This document shows positions 16,958 to 25,200 of a stretch of DNA of 64,000 nucleotides, one piece after another (the stretch's first letter is position 1; each line of letters begins with the position of its first letter). Source of the stretch: JAIVGV01 sp036389335 (GTDB taxonomy: Bacteria > Acidobacteriota > Blastocatellia > Pyrinomonadales > Pyrinomonadaceae); contig DASVQC010000089.1 of NCBI GenBank assembly GCA_036389335.1, positions 56,158-120,157 on the forward strand, given 5' to 3'. The notes beneath the pieces were generated by a model. The model did no database searches. It had not been told where the DNA came from and saw nothing but the letters and a program-made list of their open reading frames with translations. A program made the translations under genes and the position numbers.

Positions 16958-19208
16958 AAGACATGCTCCTGTCGTAAGCTCCCGCGTCACAGAAAACCAG
17001 AACGTCGCCGGGGCTCACGCCCTCCGGCAACTCGACGTTCGACGCCACCACGTCGTGTTCCATACAGAGTCTGCCCAGCAGGTGCGTCTTCCCGTGCCTT
17101 AGGGTCTGCCACTCGCCCGTCAGCTTGTCCTGACGCAGAATCCGGTGCGGCTGGAAGAAGTGCATCGGCAGCTCGGCTATCGAGCCGTCCACCACCGCCT
17201 CTTTGATCTCGTCCGAGGCCGACTCCTCCAACTCGATGAGGCGCATCGCCACGGCCATCGAGGGCTGGGCCATCGCCTTGCCGGGCTCGGAGATGATCTG
17301 CTTGACGAAGGGCAGGAAGTCGCGCGCGCGCGCGACGGCGGCGGCGAACCTGTCGTCCGAGTCCCTGTGCCAGTCGTCCGGGAACCACCCGCCGCCGACG
17401 TCGAGGCACTCGATCTGGCGGCGCGCGAGCGTCTCGATGGAGCGACACCAGCGCAGCATCGACTCGTACAGGTGCCACCACTGCGCGACGCCGATGTTGC
17501 TGCTCGCCATGTGGAAGTGGACGCCGAAGGCGCAGTCGCGCGGCAGCGTCTCAATCGCCTCGACGAGTCGCTTGAGGGCTTCGGGCGAGTCGACGGGGAT
17601 GCCGAAGCGTGAGCCCGCGCCCGGCGCGCGCAGCCGCACGCCGACGATCTTCGCACGCAGCTCTTCCTTCTCGACGCTCGCCACGACGCGCCGCAGGTCG
17701 GCGATGGAGTCGCAGAAGACGGCGTGGATCGGGGCGGCGGGCAGGAGCCCTTCGGGCCACCACTTGCCGGGGCCGTTCAAGACCACCTGCTCGGGCCTGA
17801 ACCCGATCCTGAGCGCCTTCTGGACTTCCAGCAGGCTGATCGCTTCGGCCAAAAAGCCCGACTCCTTCGCCAGCCTGATGAGCCTCTCGTCCGGGTTGGT
17901 CTTGATGCTGTAGGCGTTCGTGACCCGAAGCTCCGGCGTCGAGAGCCTGCTCGCCGCTCCGGCGGCGCGCTGGAAAAGCTCCGCGGCGGTGCTTTCGAGG
18001 AACAGCCACGACGGCGTCTCCATCTGCGTGAAGTCGTAAGCCTTCAGATCGCTGATGAAGGTCGTGGGCACGACGGGCGCTTCGGCGTTGTTCGCGGCGG
18101 CGTCCGCGCCGCCCGCGCCGTCGCCCGCGTGCAGCTTGTGCAGCCGCTTCGCGAGGGCGAGCGTGCCCGAAGGGTGCTTCATCGAATGGCCGATGCCGCC
18201 GGGGAAAGGCTCCGGCAGACTCGGCAGGGGGAATTGCGAGCGCACGGGAATCTCCAGAACGACGCGCGTGAACTCCTCGCAGACGCTTGATCCGGCTTGG
18301 GCCTTCACGCCGGTCGCGCGCTCCACGAGCGCGGCGGGCAGGTTGCGCCCGGCGATGGTGGAGCCGTGAATCCACGCGGGGAAGCGCGGGTTACATTCGA
18401 GCAGCCACAACTGCCCGCCCGTGTCGCGCACCATCTCGAACTCCGCGCCGCCCGTCCAGTTCAACTCTTTAACGATCCGGCGCAGCGGCGCGACGAACTC
18501 GGCGGGCACTTCCGTCACGTCGCCCGCCCACGTCTTGCCCTCGTCCGTCAGCTCGCGCTTGCGCATGTAGACGCAGTCGAGCAGCTCGCCGCGGTAGGCG
18601 CTCAGGCAGACCGACTCCTCGTAGCCGGTGACGTGAGTTTGGAGGAACAGCTTCTCGGTCGACCACGCGCGCGAGAGGAGCGTGCGCACCCGCTCGAACA
18701 CGTCCCAACTGTGCGTGCGGACGGCCTCGTAGTACGGCCCCTTGAGCCACACCTTCCACCCGTGCTGGCGGCAGAAGGCGTGCAGCTCCCAGTCCGAGCG
18801 TTCCGTAGAGATGTAGGCGGGGATGTTCACGGGCAAGCCTTCGTGCGCTTCGACGGCGGGCTTGCTGATCTTTTGCAGGGCGGCGGTCGACGGCGTGAGC
18901 AGGTTCGGGTGGCCTTCGGGGAAGACGCTGGCGAGCCACATGATCTCCAGATCGACGCCGGAGATCCAGAGCCCGCCCGCGTCGAGCGCCGCCTTCACGT
19001 CCGCCGCGTAGGCGTCGAGGCTCAGCTCCTCCCACGGCCTTTGCAGCCACAACTCGTCCAGATCAGTCCAGTGGATTCCCGAACAGCGGTTCGAGTATTC
19101 GACGCCGACGAGGGTGGCGTCGGGGTAGGCTTGGCGCAGCGACCGCGCGATCCCGATGCCGGGCTGCGGGTTCGTGCCGCTGTAGAGCCCGCTGATGTAA
19201 ATTTTCAT
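16938..19208 (-). CDS. ATP-grasp ligase fused to fold-III PLP decarboxylase
   Basis: 756 residues in two enzymes. Residues 1-340 are ATP-grasp: a pre-ATP-grasp start (MKIYISGLYSGTN), KVWLKGPYYEAVR, LFLQTHVTGYEESVCLSAYR and the metal-binding end WTGGAEFEMVRD with WLLECNPRFPAWIHGST. After an Ala/Gly-rich linker (about 345-375), residues 385-756 are an alanine-racemase-fold PLP enzyme like diaminopimelate/ornithine decarboxylase: Lys436 in NAYSIKTNPDERL, HFHMASSNIG, LDVGGGWF, EPGKAM, the partner-subunit CMEHD, and CDAGAYDRSMSY. The protein could decarboxylate an amino acid and ligate an amine or carboxylate, but substrates are unknown. ATG 19208 follows GGGAAGGGA; an upstream TTG would add 6 residues. 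Part of the minus-strand biosynthetic operon. Confidence 0.87.
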   Translation of the reverse strand: MKIYISGLYSGTNPQPGIGIARSLRQAYPDATLVGVEYSNRCSGIHWTDLDELWLQRPWEELSLDAYAADVKAALDAGGLWISGVDLEIMWLASVFPEGHPNLLTPSTAALQKISKPAVEAHEGLPVNIPAYISTERSDWELHAFCRQHGWKVWLKGPYYEAVRTHSWDVFERVRTLLSRAWSTEKLFLQTHVTGYEESVCLSAYRGELLDCVYMRKRELTDEGKTWAGDVTEVPAEFVAPLRRIVKELNWTGGAEFEMVRDTGGQLWLLECNPRFPAWIHGSTIAGRNLPAALVERATGVKAQAGSSVCEEFTRVVLEIPVRSQFPLPSLPEPFPGGIGHSMKHPSGTLALAKRLHKLHAGDGAGGADAAANNAEAPVVPTTFISDLKAYDFTQMETPSWLFLESTAAELFQRAAGAASRLSTPELRVTNAYSIKTNPDERLIRLAKESGFLAEAISLLEVQKALRIGFRPEQVVLNGPGKWWPEGLLPAAPIHAVFCDSIADLRRVVASVEKEELRAKIVGVRLRAPGAGSRFGIPVDSPEALKRLVEAIETLPRDCAFGVHFHMASSNIGVAQWWHLYESMLRWCRSIETLARRQIECLDVGGGWFPDDWHRDSDDRFAAAVARARDFLPFVKQIISEPGKAMAQPSMAVAMRLIELEESASDEIKEAVVDGSIAELPMHFFQPHRILRQDKLTGEWQTLRHGKTHLLGRLCMEHDVVASNVELPEGVSPGDVLVFCDAGAYDRSMSYVFGRG

Positions 19209-19527
19209 ATTCCCTTCCCGAAGCAAAATGTGGCGCGGGGGTTAATCAACACGTCGGCGCACGCGCCCTCCCCGCCCGACTCGAATAAGTTAAGACTTTT
19301 GTGAGAGTAGCTGGCTTTAACGCTCAGGCTCGTACCCCACCCTCATGTCCGACCCCGCGAGGGCAAAGGTATAGCCGCTGCACTCGCCTCTAACATCGAA
19401 GCGCGGCGTTCGAGCATGACAATCTCGCGGGAAACTGATGCGGACGCGCTAAGCTGTAGAATTATATAAATTAATAACAGCACCGGGGCCGGCGCGTCTG
19501 TCCGTTAAGGTACGGACTGTGAGCAGT
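19209..19527. other. Intergenic gap inside the biosynthetic cluster
   Basis: About 320 bases between the second oxygenase stop and the ATP-grasp/PLP gene. An A+T-rich tract at 19461-19480 reads TATAAT on the minus strand (19466-19461) without a convincing -35. It may hold an internal promoter, so the ligase and transglutaminase-like genes may be transcribed separately from the oxygenases. No gene is seen. Confidence 0.4.
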
Positions 19528-20232
19528 TTAGACGCTGGCCCAGAGGGCGGGCGTGGACGCCGGGTTACAGGGGGGCACGGGGATGCGCCGCTTAAAGGCG
19601 TCGGTGAAGCGCCCGTCCACGCGGACGCTGAAGGTCAGGCCCTCGTGCGCGTCGCTGCCGTGGAATTGATTAACCGTGTCGAACCACGCGCTGTAGGATT
19701 CGACGTACTGCTTCTCGCCCGTGTGGTGGTTGAGCACGTAGAAGGGCTTACTCAGGTTCGTGCGGAACCAGACGAACTCGTGGCACACCTCCGCGCTCAA
19801 ATGATCTCGGTGGGCGGGGACGCTGCGTGCCGAATCGTCATAGATGATGAGCATCCTCCCCGTCGCGCTGAAGGGGAGGGTCTCGATGAAATCCACCAGC
19901 GAAGAAAATTCGTCAGCCGCTTCCGTGCGCGCCCACAACTCGGGCTTATCCAGATCGAGGTAGTCGTAAGGGACGCCCGGTTTAGTCCGGGAGAGCCAGA
20001 TTTCTCTCGCGCCGGGTTGGTGGGGCGCGGCGGCGTTCAGCCGGTGCTGGTTTAAGAAGAGATCGTCGGCACGCGCTTCGAGATGCCGTTTGATCCTTTC
20101 GACGACGTAGCCGTCCAGAGACTTCAACCTCTCCACGTCGATGAACTCGTCGAACGACTTGTAACACGGGTAGGCGATGCGCGAGTCAACTTCCCGCTCA
20201 GCCATTGCGGTGTCATCGGCCAGTGCTTTCAT
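19528..20232 (-). CDS. Fe(II)/2-oxoglutarate-type oxygenase candidate, paralogue B
   Basis: 234 residues. A facial-triad pattern is visible: His141 and Asp143 in PAHRDHLSAEVCHE, distal His191 in NQFHGSDAHEG, then Arg in FSVRVDG as the likely 2-oxoglutarate anchor. This HxD...H...R order is typical of Fe(II)/2-oxoglutarate hydroxylases such as the aspartyl/asparaginyl and proline hydroxylase groups. The rest (SRIAYPCYKSFDEFIDVERL, YVESYSAWFDTVNQFHG) is nearly shared with its neighbour at 20317-21105, so the pair arose by tandem duplication. ATG 20232 is chosen because GGAGG lies 8 bases upstream; longer starts (20262) use TTG. It likely oxidises a small molecule or tethered amino acid. Enzyme class is inferred from motifs alone. 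Confidence 0.72.
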   Translation of the reverse strand: MKALADDTAMAEREVDSRIAYPCYKSFDEFIDVERLKSLDGYVVERIKRHLEARADDLFLNQHRLNAAAPHQPGAREIWLSRTKPGVPYDYLDLDKPELWARTEAADEFSSLVDFIETLPFSATGRMLIIYDDSARSVPAHRDHLSAEVCHEFVWFRTNLSKPFYVLNHHTGEKQYVESYSAWFDTVNQFHGSDAHEGLTFSVRVDGRFTDAFKRRIPVPPCNPASTPALWASV

Positions 20233-20316
20233 CGGCACGCCCTCCGTTGCTCCCATCAACAATTCAGGCGCGCGGGCCGTCGGCCCCGCCCGCGCCGAAA
20301 ACCCCCGCGGGCCGTT

Positions 20317-21105
20317 TCAACTCCGGCCCGTCGCGGAGTGCCGTAGGTGCGGGGCGCACGCCCAGAGGGCGGGCGTCGAGGCGGGGTTGTCCGCGGGCAC
20401 GGGGATGAGCTTTCGGAATTCATCCGTGAAAATCCCGTCCACCCGGATGCTGAAGGTCAGCCCTTCGCCCGCGTCGGCCCCGTGAAACTGGTTCACCGTG
20501 TCGAACCACGCGCTGTAGGATTCGACGTACTGCTTCTCGTTCGTCTCGTGGTTGAGCACGTAGAACGGCTTGTTCATGTTCGTGCGGAACCAGACGAACT
20601 CGTGGCAAGCCTCCGTGCTCGTGTGATCCCTGTGCGGGGTGACGGGCCGGGCGAGATCGTCGTACATGATCAACATCCTGCCCGTCGCCTTGAACGGCAG
20701 GGTCTCGATGAAATCCATCAGCCAGTGGAACTCCGCCGCCTCCGGCGTGCGCCCCCACAGCTCCGTCCGGTCGAGATCGAAATAGCTGTCGGGCTGCCTG
20801 GATTGAGCCAGATAGATCATCCTCGAACCGGGGCGGTCGGGCCCCTCGTCCTTTAACCTGTAAGGGCCGGTATAGAATTGAAGATCGGTTTGCGCCCTGA
20901 GGCGCTGGCTTATCCGCTCGCGGATGTAGCCGTCCAGAGACCTCAGCCTCTTAACGTCGATGAACTCGTCGAACGATTTGTAGCACGGGTAAGAGATTCG
21001 GGGATCGAGCTTCGCCGCCGCCGGGGCCGCGCCGCCCGCTTCTCCGGCGTCCGACTTCATGACGCCGGCGAGGCCGTCCCGGCTCGGCTGCGGTTCGTGA
21101 GTCAT
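20317..21105 (-). CDS. Fe(II)/2-oxoglutarate-type oxygenase candidate, paralogue A
   Basis: 262 residues, first gene of the minus-strand biosynthetic operon. The same pattern as its neighbour is seen: His158 and Asp160 in PHRDHTSTEACHEFVWF, His208 in NQFHGADAGEG, and Arg near 220 in FSIRVDGIF. The 35-residue N-terminus is Ala/Gly-rich and variable, and the C-terminus (CAPHLRHSATGRS) extends past the paralogue. GGGAGGGGGG just before ATG 21105 supports the start. The 84-base gap to the second copy suggests co-transcription. Two divergent copies kept side by side suggest two successive or two different oxidations in one pathway. Confidence 0.72.
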   Translation of the reverse strand: MTHEPQPSRDGLAGVMKSDAGEAGGAAPAAAKLDPRISYPCYKSFDEFIDVKRLRSLDGYIRERISQRLRAQTDLQFYTGPYRLKDEGPDRPGSRMIYLAQSRQPDSYFDLDRTELWGRTPEAAEFHWLMDFIETLPFKATGRMLIMYDDLARPVTPHRDHTSTEACHEFVWFRTNMNKPFYVLNHETNEKQYVESYSAWFDTVNQFHGADAGEGLTFSIRVDGIFTDEFRKLIPVPADNPASTPALWACAPHLRHSATGRS

Positions 21106-21513
21106 ACGCCCCCCTCCCTTCCCGCGCGCGCGGGCACGTCCGCCGCGCTAAATGTAGAGCGCCTCTGCCGCGTAGATGTAGCACGCGGCGCATCTAGCGC
21201 TTCGCCTCTTTGGTTTCGACAGTTCGGAGCAAGTTACCAGCCGCCAACCCCGCGAACAGTCCGGAAGCGTACTCGAAGCATCCGCCGGCAATTGCCGGAT
21301 CGCCTGCGGCGAATGGGGCGTCGGGCGCTGGATTCTTCTGCCCCTCACCGCGGAGTCTCCGGGTGGGGATCGCGTAGCGCGAGTCGCACGATATTGTGCC
21401 CTTCGTGTCTGTTCTGTTTCGTAAAAATTTTGAAGACGTCGGGCGAGATGTTTGAAGATTTATAAAAAAAAATATTCGGCGGCTGATTAACCACTTGTAC
21501 GCGCAAGAAATTA

Positions 21514-21536
21514 CCCCTGCAAAACTTTTGCAGGGG
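21514..21536. promoter_or_regulatory. Perfect dyad operator candidate
   Basis: A palindrome of two 11-base arms, CCCCTGCAAAA and its inverse, around one central C. With a one-base centre it looks like a dimeric repressor or activator site rather than a hairpin. A further half-site CCCCTGC occurs at 21606-21612, just past the -10 of the nearby promoter, so two sites bracket it. Confidence 0.6.
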
Positions 21537-21569
21537 CACGTTAGTCACGCCGCATGAATAAAATAATTC

Positions 21570-21597
21570 TTGACTTCAAAGCCAGCGCGCGTATTAT
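21570..21597 (+). promoter_or_regulatory. Sigma-70-type promoter candidate for giant oxidase
   Basis: TTGACT (21570-21575) and TATTAT (21592-21597) have a 16-base spacer on the plus strand. The complementary strand reads TATAAT across the same -10, so weak divergent initiation toward the oxygenase operon is possible. A transcript starting near 21604 would carry a leader of about 680 bases before ATG 22282. Confidence 0.5.
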
Positions 21598-21756
21598 ACG
21601 GCCTACCCCTGCTTGAAAAATTTAAACGAAACGCTCCCTGTTTTCCGCCCAACCGGGGGCGCGCGCTTCGCCGTGAGACCTCGCTGATTTACTCACGCGC
21701 CTGTCGTCATTAACCTCGCCCGGCGGAGAGTTGTCTGCGACGCTCGGTGCGTCCAT

Positions 21757-21828
21757 GTTGCCGTAGTCTCTCACGCGCTGACGTTGCGTTGCCGTAATCT
21801 CCCGCGTGTCCGAGTTGCCGTGTTCTCC
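21757..21828. repeat. Iterated GTTGCCGT motif, three copies
   Basis: GTTGCCGTAGTCTC (21757), GTTGCCGTAATCTC (21788) and GTTGCCGTGTTCTC (21814) recur at 31- and 26-base spacing. They may be direct-repeat protein-binding sites in the leader of the oxidase gene. No similar array was seen elsewhere in the window. Confidence 0.4.
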
Positions 21829-21853
21829 ACAGACCAGTTGAGATAAAAGTCGA

Positions 21854-21885
21854 GCCCCGTCAACACTGGCAGGTGTCGACGGGGC
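21854..21885. other. Stable hairpin in oxidase leader
   Basis: GCCCCGTC (21854-21861) pairs with GACGGGGC (21878-21885), and ACAC/GTGT inside extends the stem. On the minus strand a short T-run follows, so it could be a weak terminator for leftward transcripts or a leader structure. Confidence 0.35.
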
Positions 21886-22281
21886 CGGTGTACGAAACAA
21901 CTTTTGCCGCATCGCTGCGCAAAAGGTGAGTCGCCTTCAGCACGCATCTTAGCGCAGCCCGCGGCGTGAACACAACCTTAATAACAATTAAGGAGTCGTT
22001 CTCGCATGCTGCGCGCCCGCGCCCGCACAGACTCTAGACCTCCCACGCGCGCCCGCGCCGAGGCCCGCTCGCGCGAGCCGCAAGCGGCGGCCCCGTGCTC
22101 TCTCTTTCTCGCACACCTCTCAAACACCTTTCCCGCTCCCGAAGCGCACGGCGCGCCGCCGCGCGCTCTGTTTCAGCCGGTCTCGCCCGGCGGGACGGGC
22201 GCGCGCTCGCGTCGCGTCCCGAGTCTTGATCAAGACGGTCGCCGGTGAAGTAATGCCCCGTCAGTTGCCCGGAGGTGAATC

Positions 22282-25200
22282 ATGTATAGCCTGCTGCACC
22301 ACGCCCTGAAAAACATCTCGATGCTGATCCTGCTTTCGGCGGTCGCCGTCTTCGCCGTGCTCGCGTCGCCTATGACGGCGCGCGGCGCGAGCGATAGCGA
22401 CCGGAACGCGAACCCGAAACCGAGGTCGAATCCAACCACCGCCTCCGAGCCGCCCCCCTCTGCATCGCCCACTACCACGGCCTCGCCCGTAACGCCCGCT
22501 GCCTCGCCGGCAACGCCGACTGCGTCGCCAGCCGCGCCGACGGCCTCGCCCGCCGCGTCACCTTCGACGCCCACGGCGTCGCCGTCGCCAGCCGCGCCGG
22601 AGCCCGCCCCCGCGACGCAGACGACCGACGCCGCGAGCGGCGACGACATGGGGCAGAACGAGCCGTCGGCTGAGGACGAAGCGTTGAAGGACGATCCGGC
22701 CATGCAGGAGCAGTCCGCGCCGGAGACCGAGCAGGACTACGCTTTCAGCTCGACGCAGTACCAACTCGACACGGGCGCGAAGGCGGCGACCGACAGCACG
22801 CAGCCCGCGACGATCAACTACGAGACGAGCGGCCCCTCCGCCGCCTACTCGCCGTGCGAGCGCATGATCAAGGCGCACGTCGTGGCGCTCGATCAAATCT
22901 TCTTCTGGAACCGGCTCGGCGCGGTGCAGCCGCAGGGCATGATCTTCGCCCTGCGCCAGAACGTCGTCCCGACCGACGGCAGCGCGGTGCTGCGGCCCGG
23001 ACGCGTGAGGCTGCGCGCCGACAAGCGCCCGCGCCCGCTGGTGCTGCGCATGAACGTGGGCGACTGCTTGCAGGTCGATTTCCAGAACCTGCTCAACCCG
23101 TCGCCGGTCGACGAGGAGCAGCCCGCCACGCGCACCGCCTCGGTTCACGTCGCCGGCCTCCAACTCGTCAACTCCATCCGCGACGACGGCTCGAACGTCG
23201 GGCGCAACCAGCCGAGCGGGCTCGTGCGCCCCGGCGAGCGCATCACCTACACCTTCTACGCCGACGGGCAGATGAAAGAAGGCGTCCACCTGCTCTACTC
23301 GACGGCGGCGACGACGACGGGCGAGGGCGACGGCGGCCAACTCCCGCCCGGCCTCTTCGGCGCGGTCGATGTCGAGCCGCGCAAGGCCGAGTGGTACCGC
23401 AGCCAACTCTCGAACGAAGAGCTGCGGCTCGCCGCCCGTCGCAACCCGCGCACCGGCCAGATTCTGCGCACTCCCGGCGGCCAGCCCGTCATCAACTACA
23501 ACGCGGTCTACCCGGCGTGGCACCGCTACGCCTTCCAGCCGATCATCCGGATCATGAACCGGAACAACGTCATCGTCCACTCGGACCTGAACGCGATCAT
23601 CACGGGACCGGATCGCGGCAAGTTCCCGGCCAACACCTACCCGCCGGTCGGGGTCGCGCCCAACCGCGACTGGCCCTTCCGCGAGTTCACGATCATCTAC
23701 CACGACGAGATCGGGGCCGTGCAAGCCTTCCCGCAGTTCGAGCAGGAGGGGCCGGGCGGCCTCGCCGACACGCTCCACGGCGGGCGCGACAACTTCGCGA
23801 TCAACTACGGCACCGCCGGCATCGGCGCGGAGATTTTAGCCAACCGCATCGGCGTCGGGCCGATGGCGAACTGCGACGAGTGCCTGTTCGAAGAGTTCTT
23901 CCTCTCGGCGTGGGCGGTGGGCGACCCGGCGATGGTCGTCGACCGTCCCGCCAACTCGCTGCGCGACAACATCGTCGGCCTGCCGCCCTGCAAGATCGGC
24001 TCGGACATCGACAACGTCAAGACCGGGCTGCGCGACGGCGTCTGCGACCAGAACCGCGTGAACGTGCCGCCGGGCTACAAGGCGACCAAGGCGTTCTACC
24101 CCAACGATCCGTCGAACGTGCACCACAGCTACATCAACGACCACGTCAAGATGCGCGTGCTCCACGCCGGGCCGAAGGAGCACCACATCCACCACCTGCA
24201 CGCGCACCAGTGGATCAAGTCGGCGGACGGCGACGGCTCGACCTACAACGACAGCCAGTCGATAGGGCCGGGCTCCGGCTTCAACCTCGAAATCTCGCAC
24301 GGCGGATCGGGCAACCGCAACCTGACGGCGGGCGACTCGATCTTCCACTGCCACTTCTACCCGCACTTCGCGCAAGGCATGTGGGAGCTGTGGCGCTCGC
24401 ACGACGTTTTTGAAGAGGGCACGCCGCTCGACGGCGGTGGCCGCCCCATCGCGGGCACGCGCGCCCTGCCCGACGCCGAGATCAAGCGCGGCACGCCGAT
24501 CCCGGCGATCCTCCCGCTGCCCGGCGGCGCGGATCAGTCGCGCTACGCCAACTACGTGATGGCCCCGATGCCGGAAGCGCAGGTGCAGATCGTCAACGGC
24601 CAAGTCTCCATCTCCGGCAGCGGCAACCCCGGCTTCCCGTTCTTCGTCCCCGGCATCATGGGGAGGCGAGCGCCGCACCCGCCGCTCGACACCGAGTTTA
24701 ACGCCGGGCTGCCGCGCCACGTCATCAAGGAAGCCGACGTGGCCTTCCACGAGGAGACGCGGCTCAGCTTCGACAAGGGGATCGCGAACATCACGGCGCA
24801 GGAGCTGCCCGAGGACGGCACGTTCTACGAGAAGCGCGCGATGGACTACCACGCGCTGCCCGTCCACACCGGCTACCACACCGAAGACCTCACGCAGGGG
24901 CCGTTCATGACCAACGGGCTGCCGCCGCAGAAGGGCGCGCCCTACGCCGACCCGTGCGTCTCCGACCGCTGGGACCCGCAGACGGGCGCGCAGATTCTTG
25001 AGGTGCACCCCTTCTTCAACCGGCAGCTCGACTACCGCGCGGTGATGTTCCAGTTCGACATGACGATCAACAAGGCGGGCTGGCACTTCCCGCAGTCGCG
25101 CATCGAGTCGCTCTGGCAGGACTACAAGCCGACCGTGAGCGGCACGAAGCCGCCGGAGCCGATGTTCATCCGCGCCAACACGCAGGACTGCATCACGTTC

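Larger units (their letters stand above)
21106..22281. other. Long divergent regulatory region
   Basis: Nearly 1.2 kb between the oxygenase operon (minus) and the giant oxidase (plus). It is markedly A+T-richer around 21415-21630. It holds a 23-base perfect dyad (21514-21536), a plus-strand promoter (21570-21597), an iterated GTTGCCGT motif (21757-21828) and a hairpin (21854-21885). Open frames here (21622-21912 minus, 22006-22248 plus) look non-coding: the latter is Arg/Pro/Ala low complexity. Confidence 0.55.

Noticed and set aside
22006..22248. 80-codon plus-strand frame just before the giant oxidase
   Set aside because: Arg/Pro/Ala-rich, no Shine-Dalgarno and no family; looks like non-coding leader sequence.
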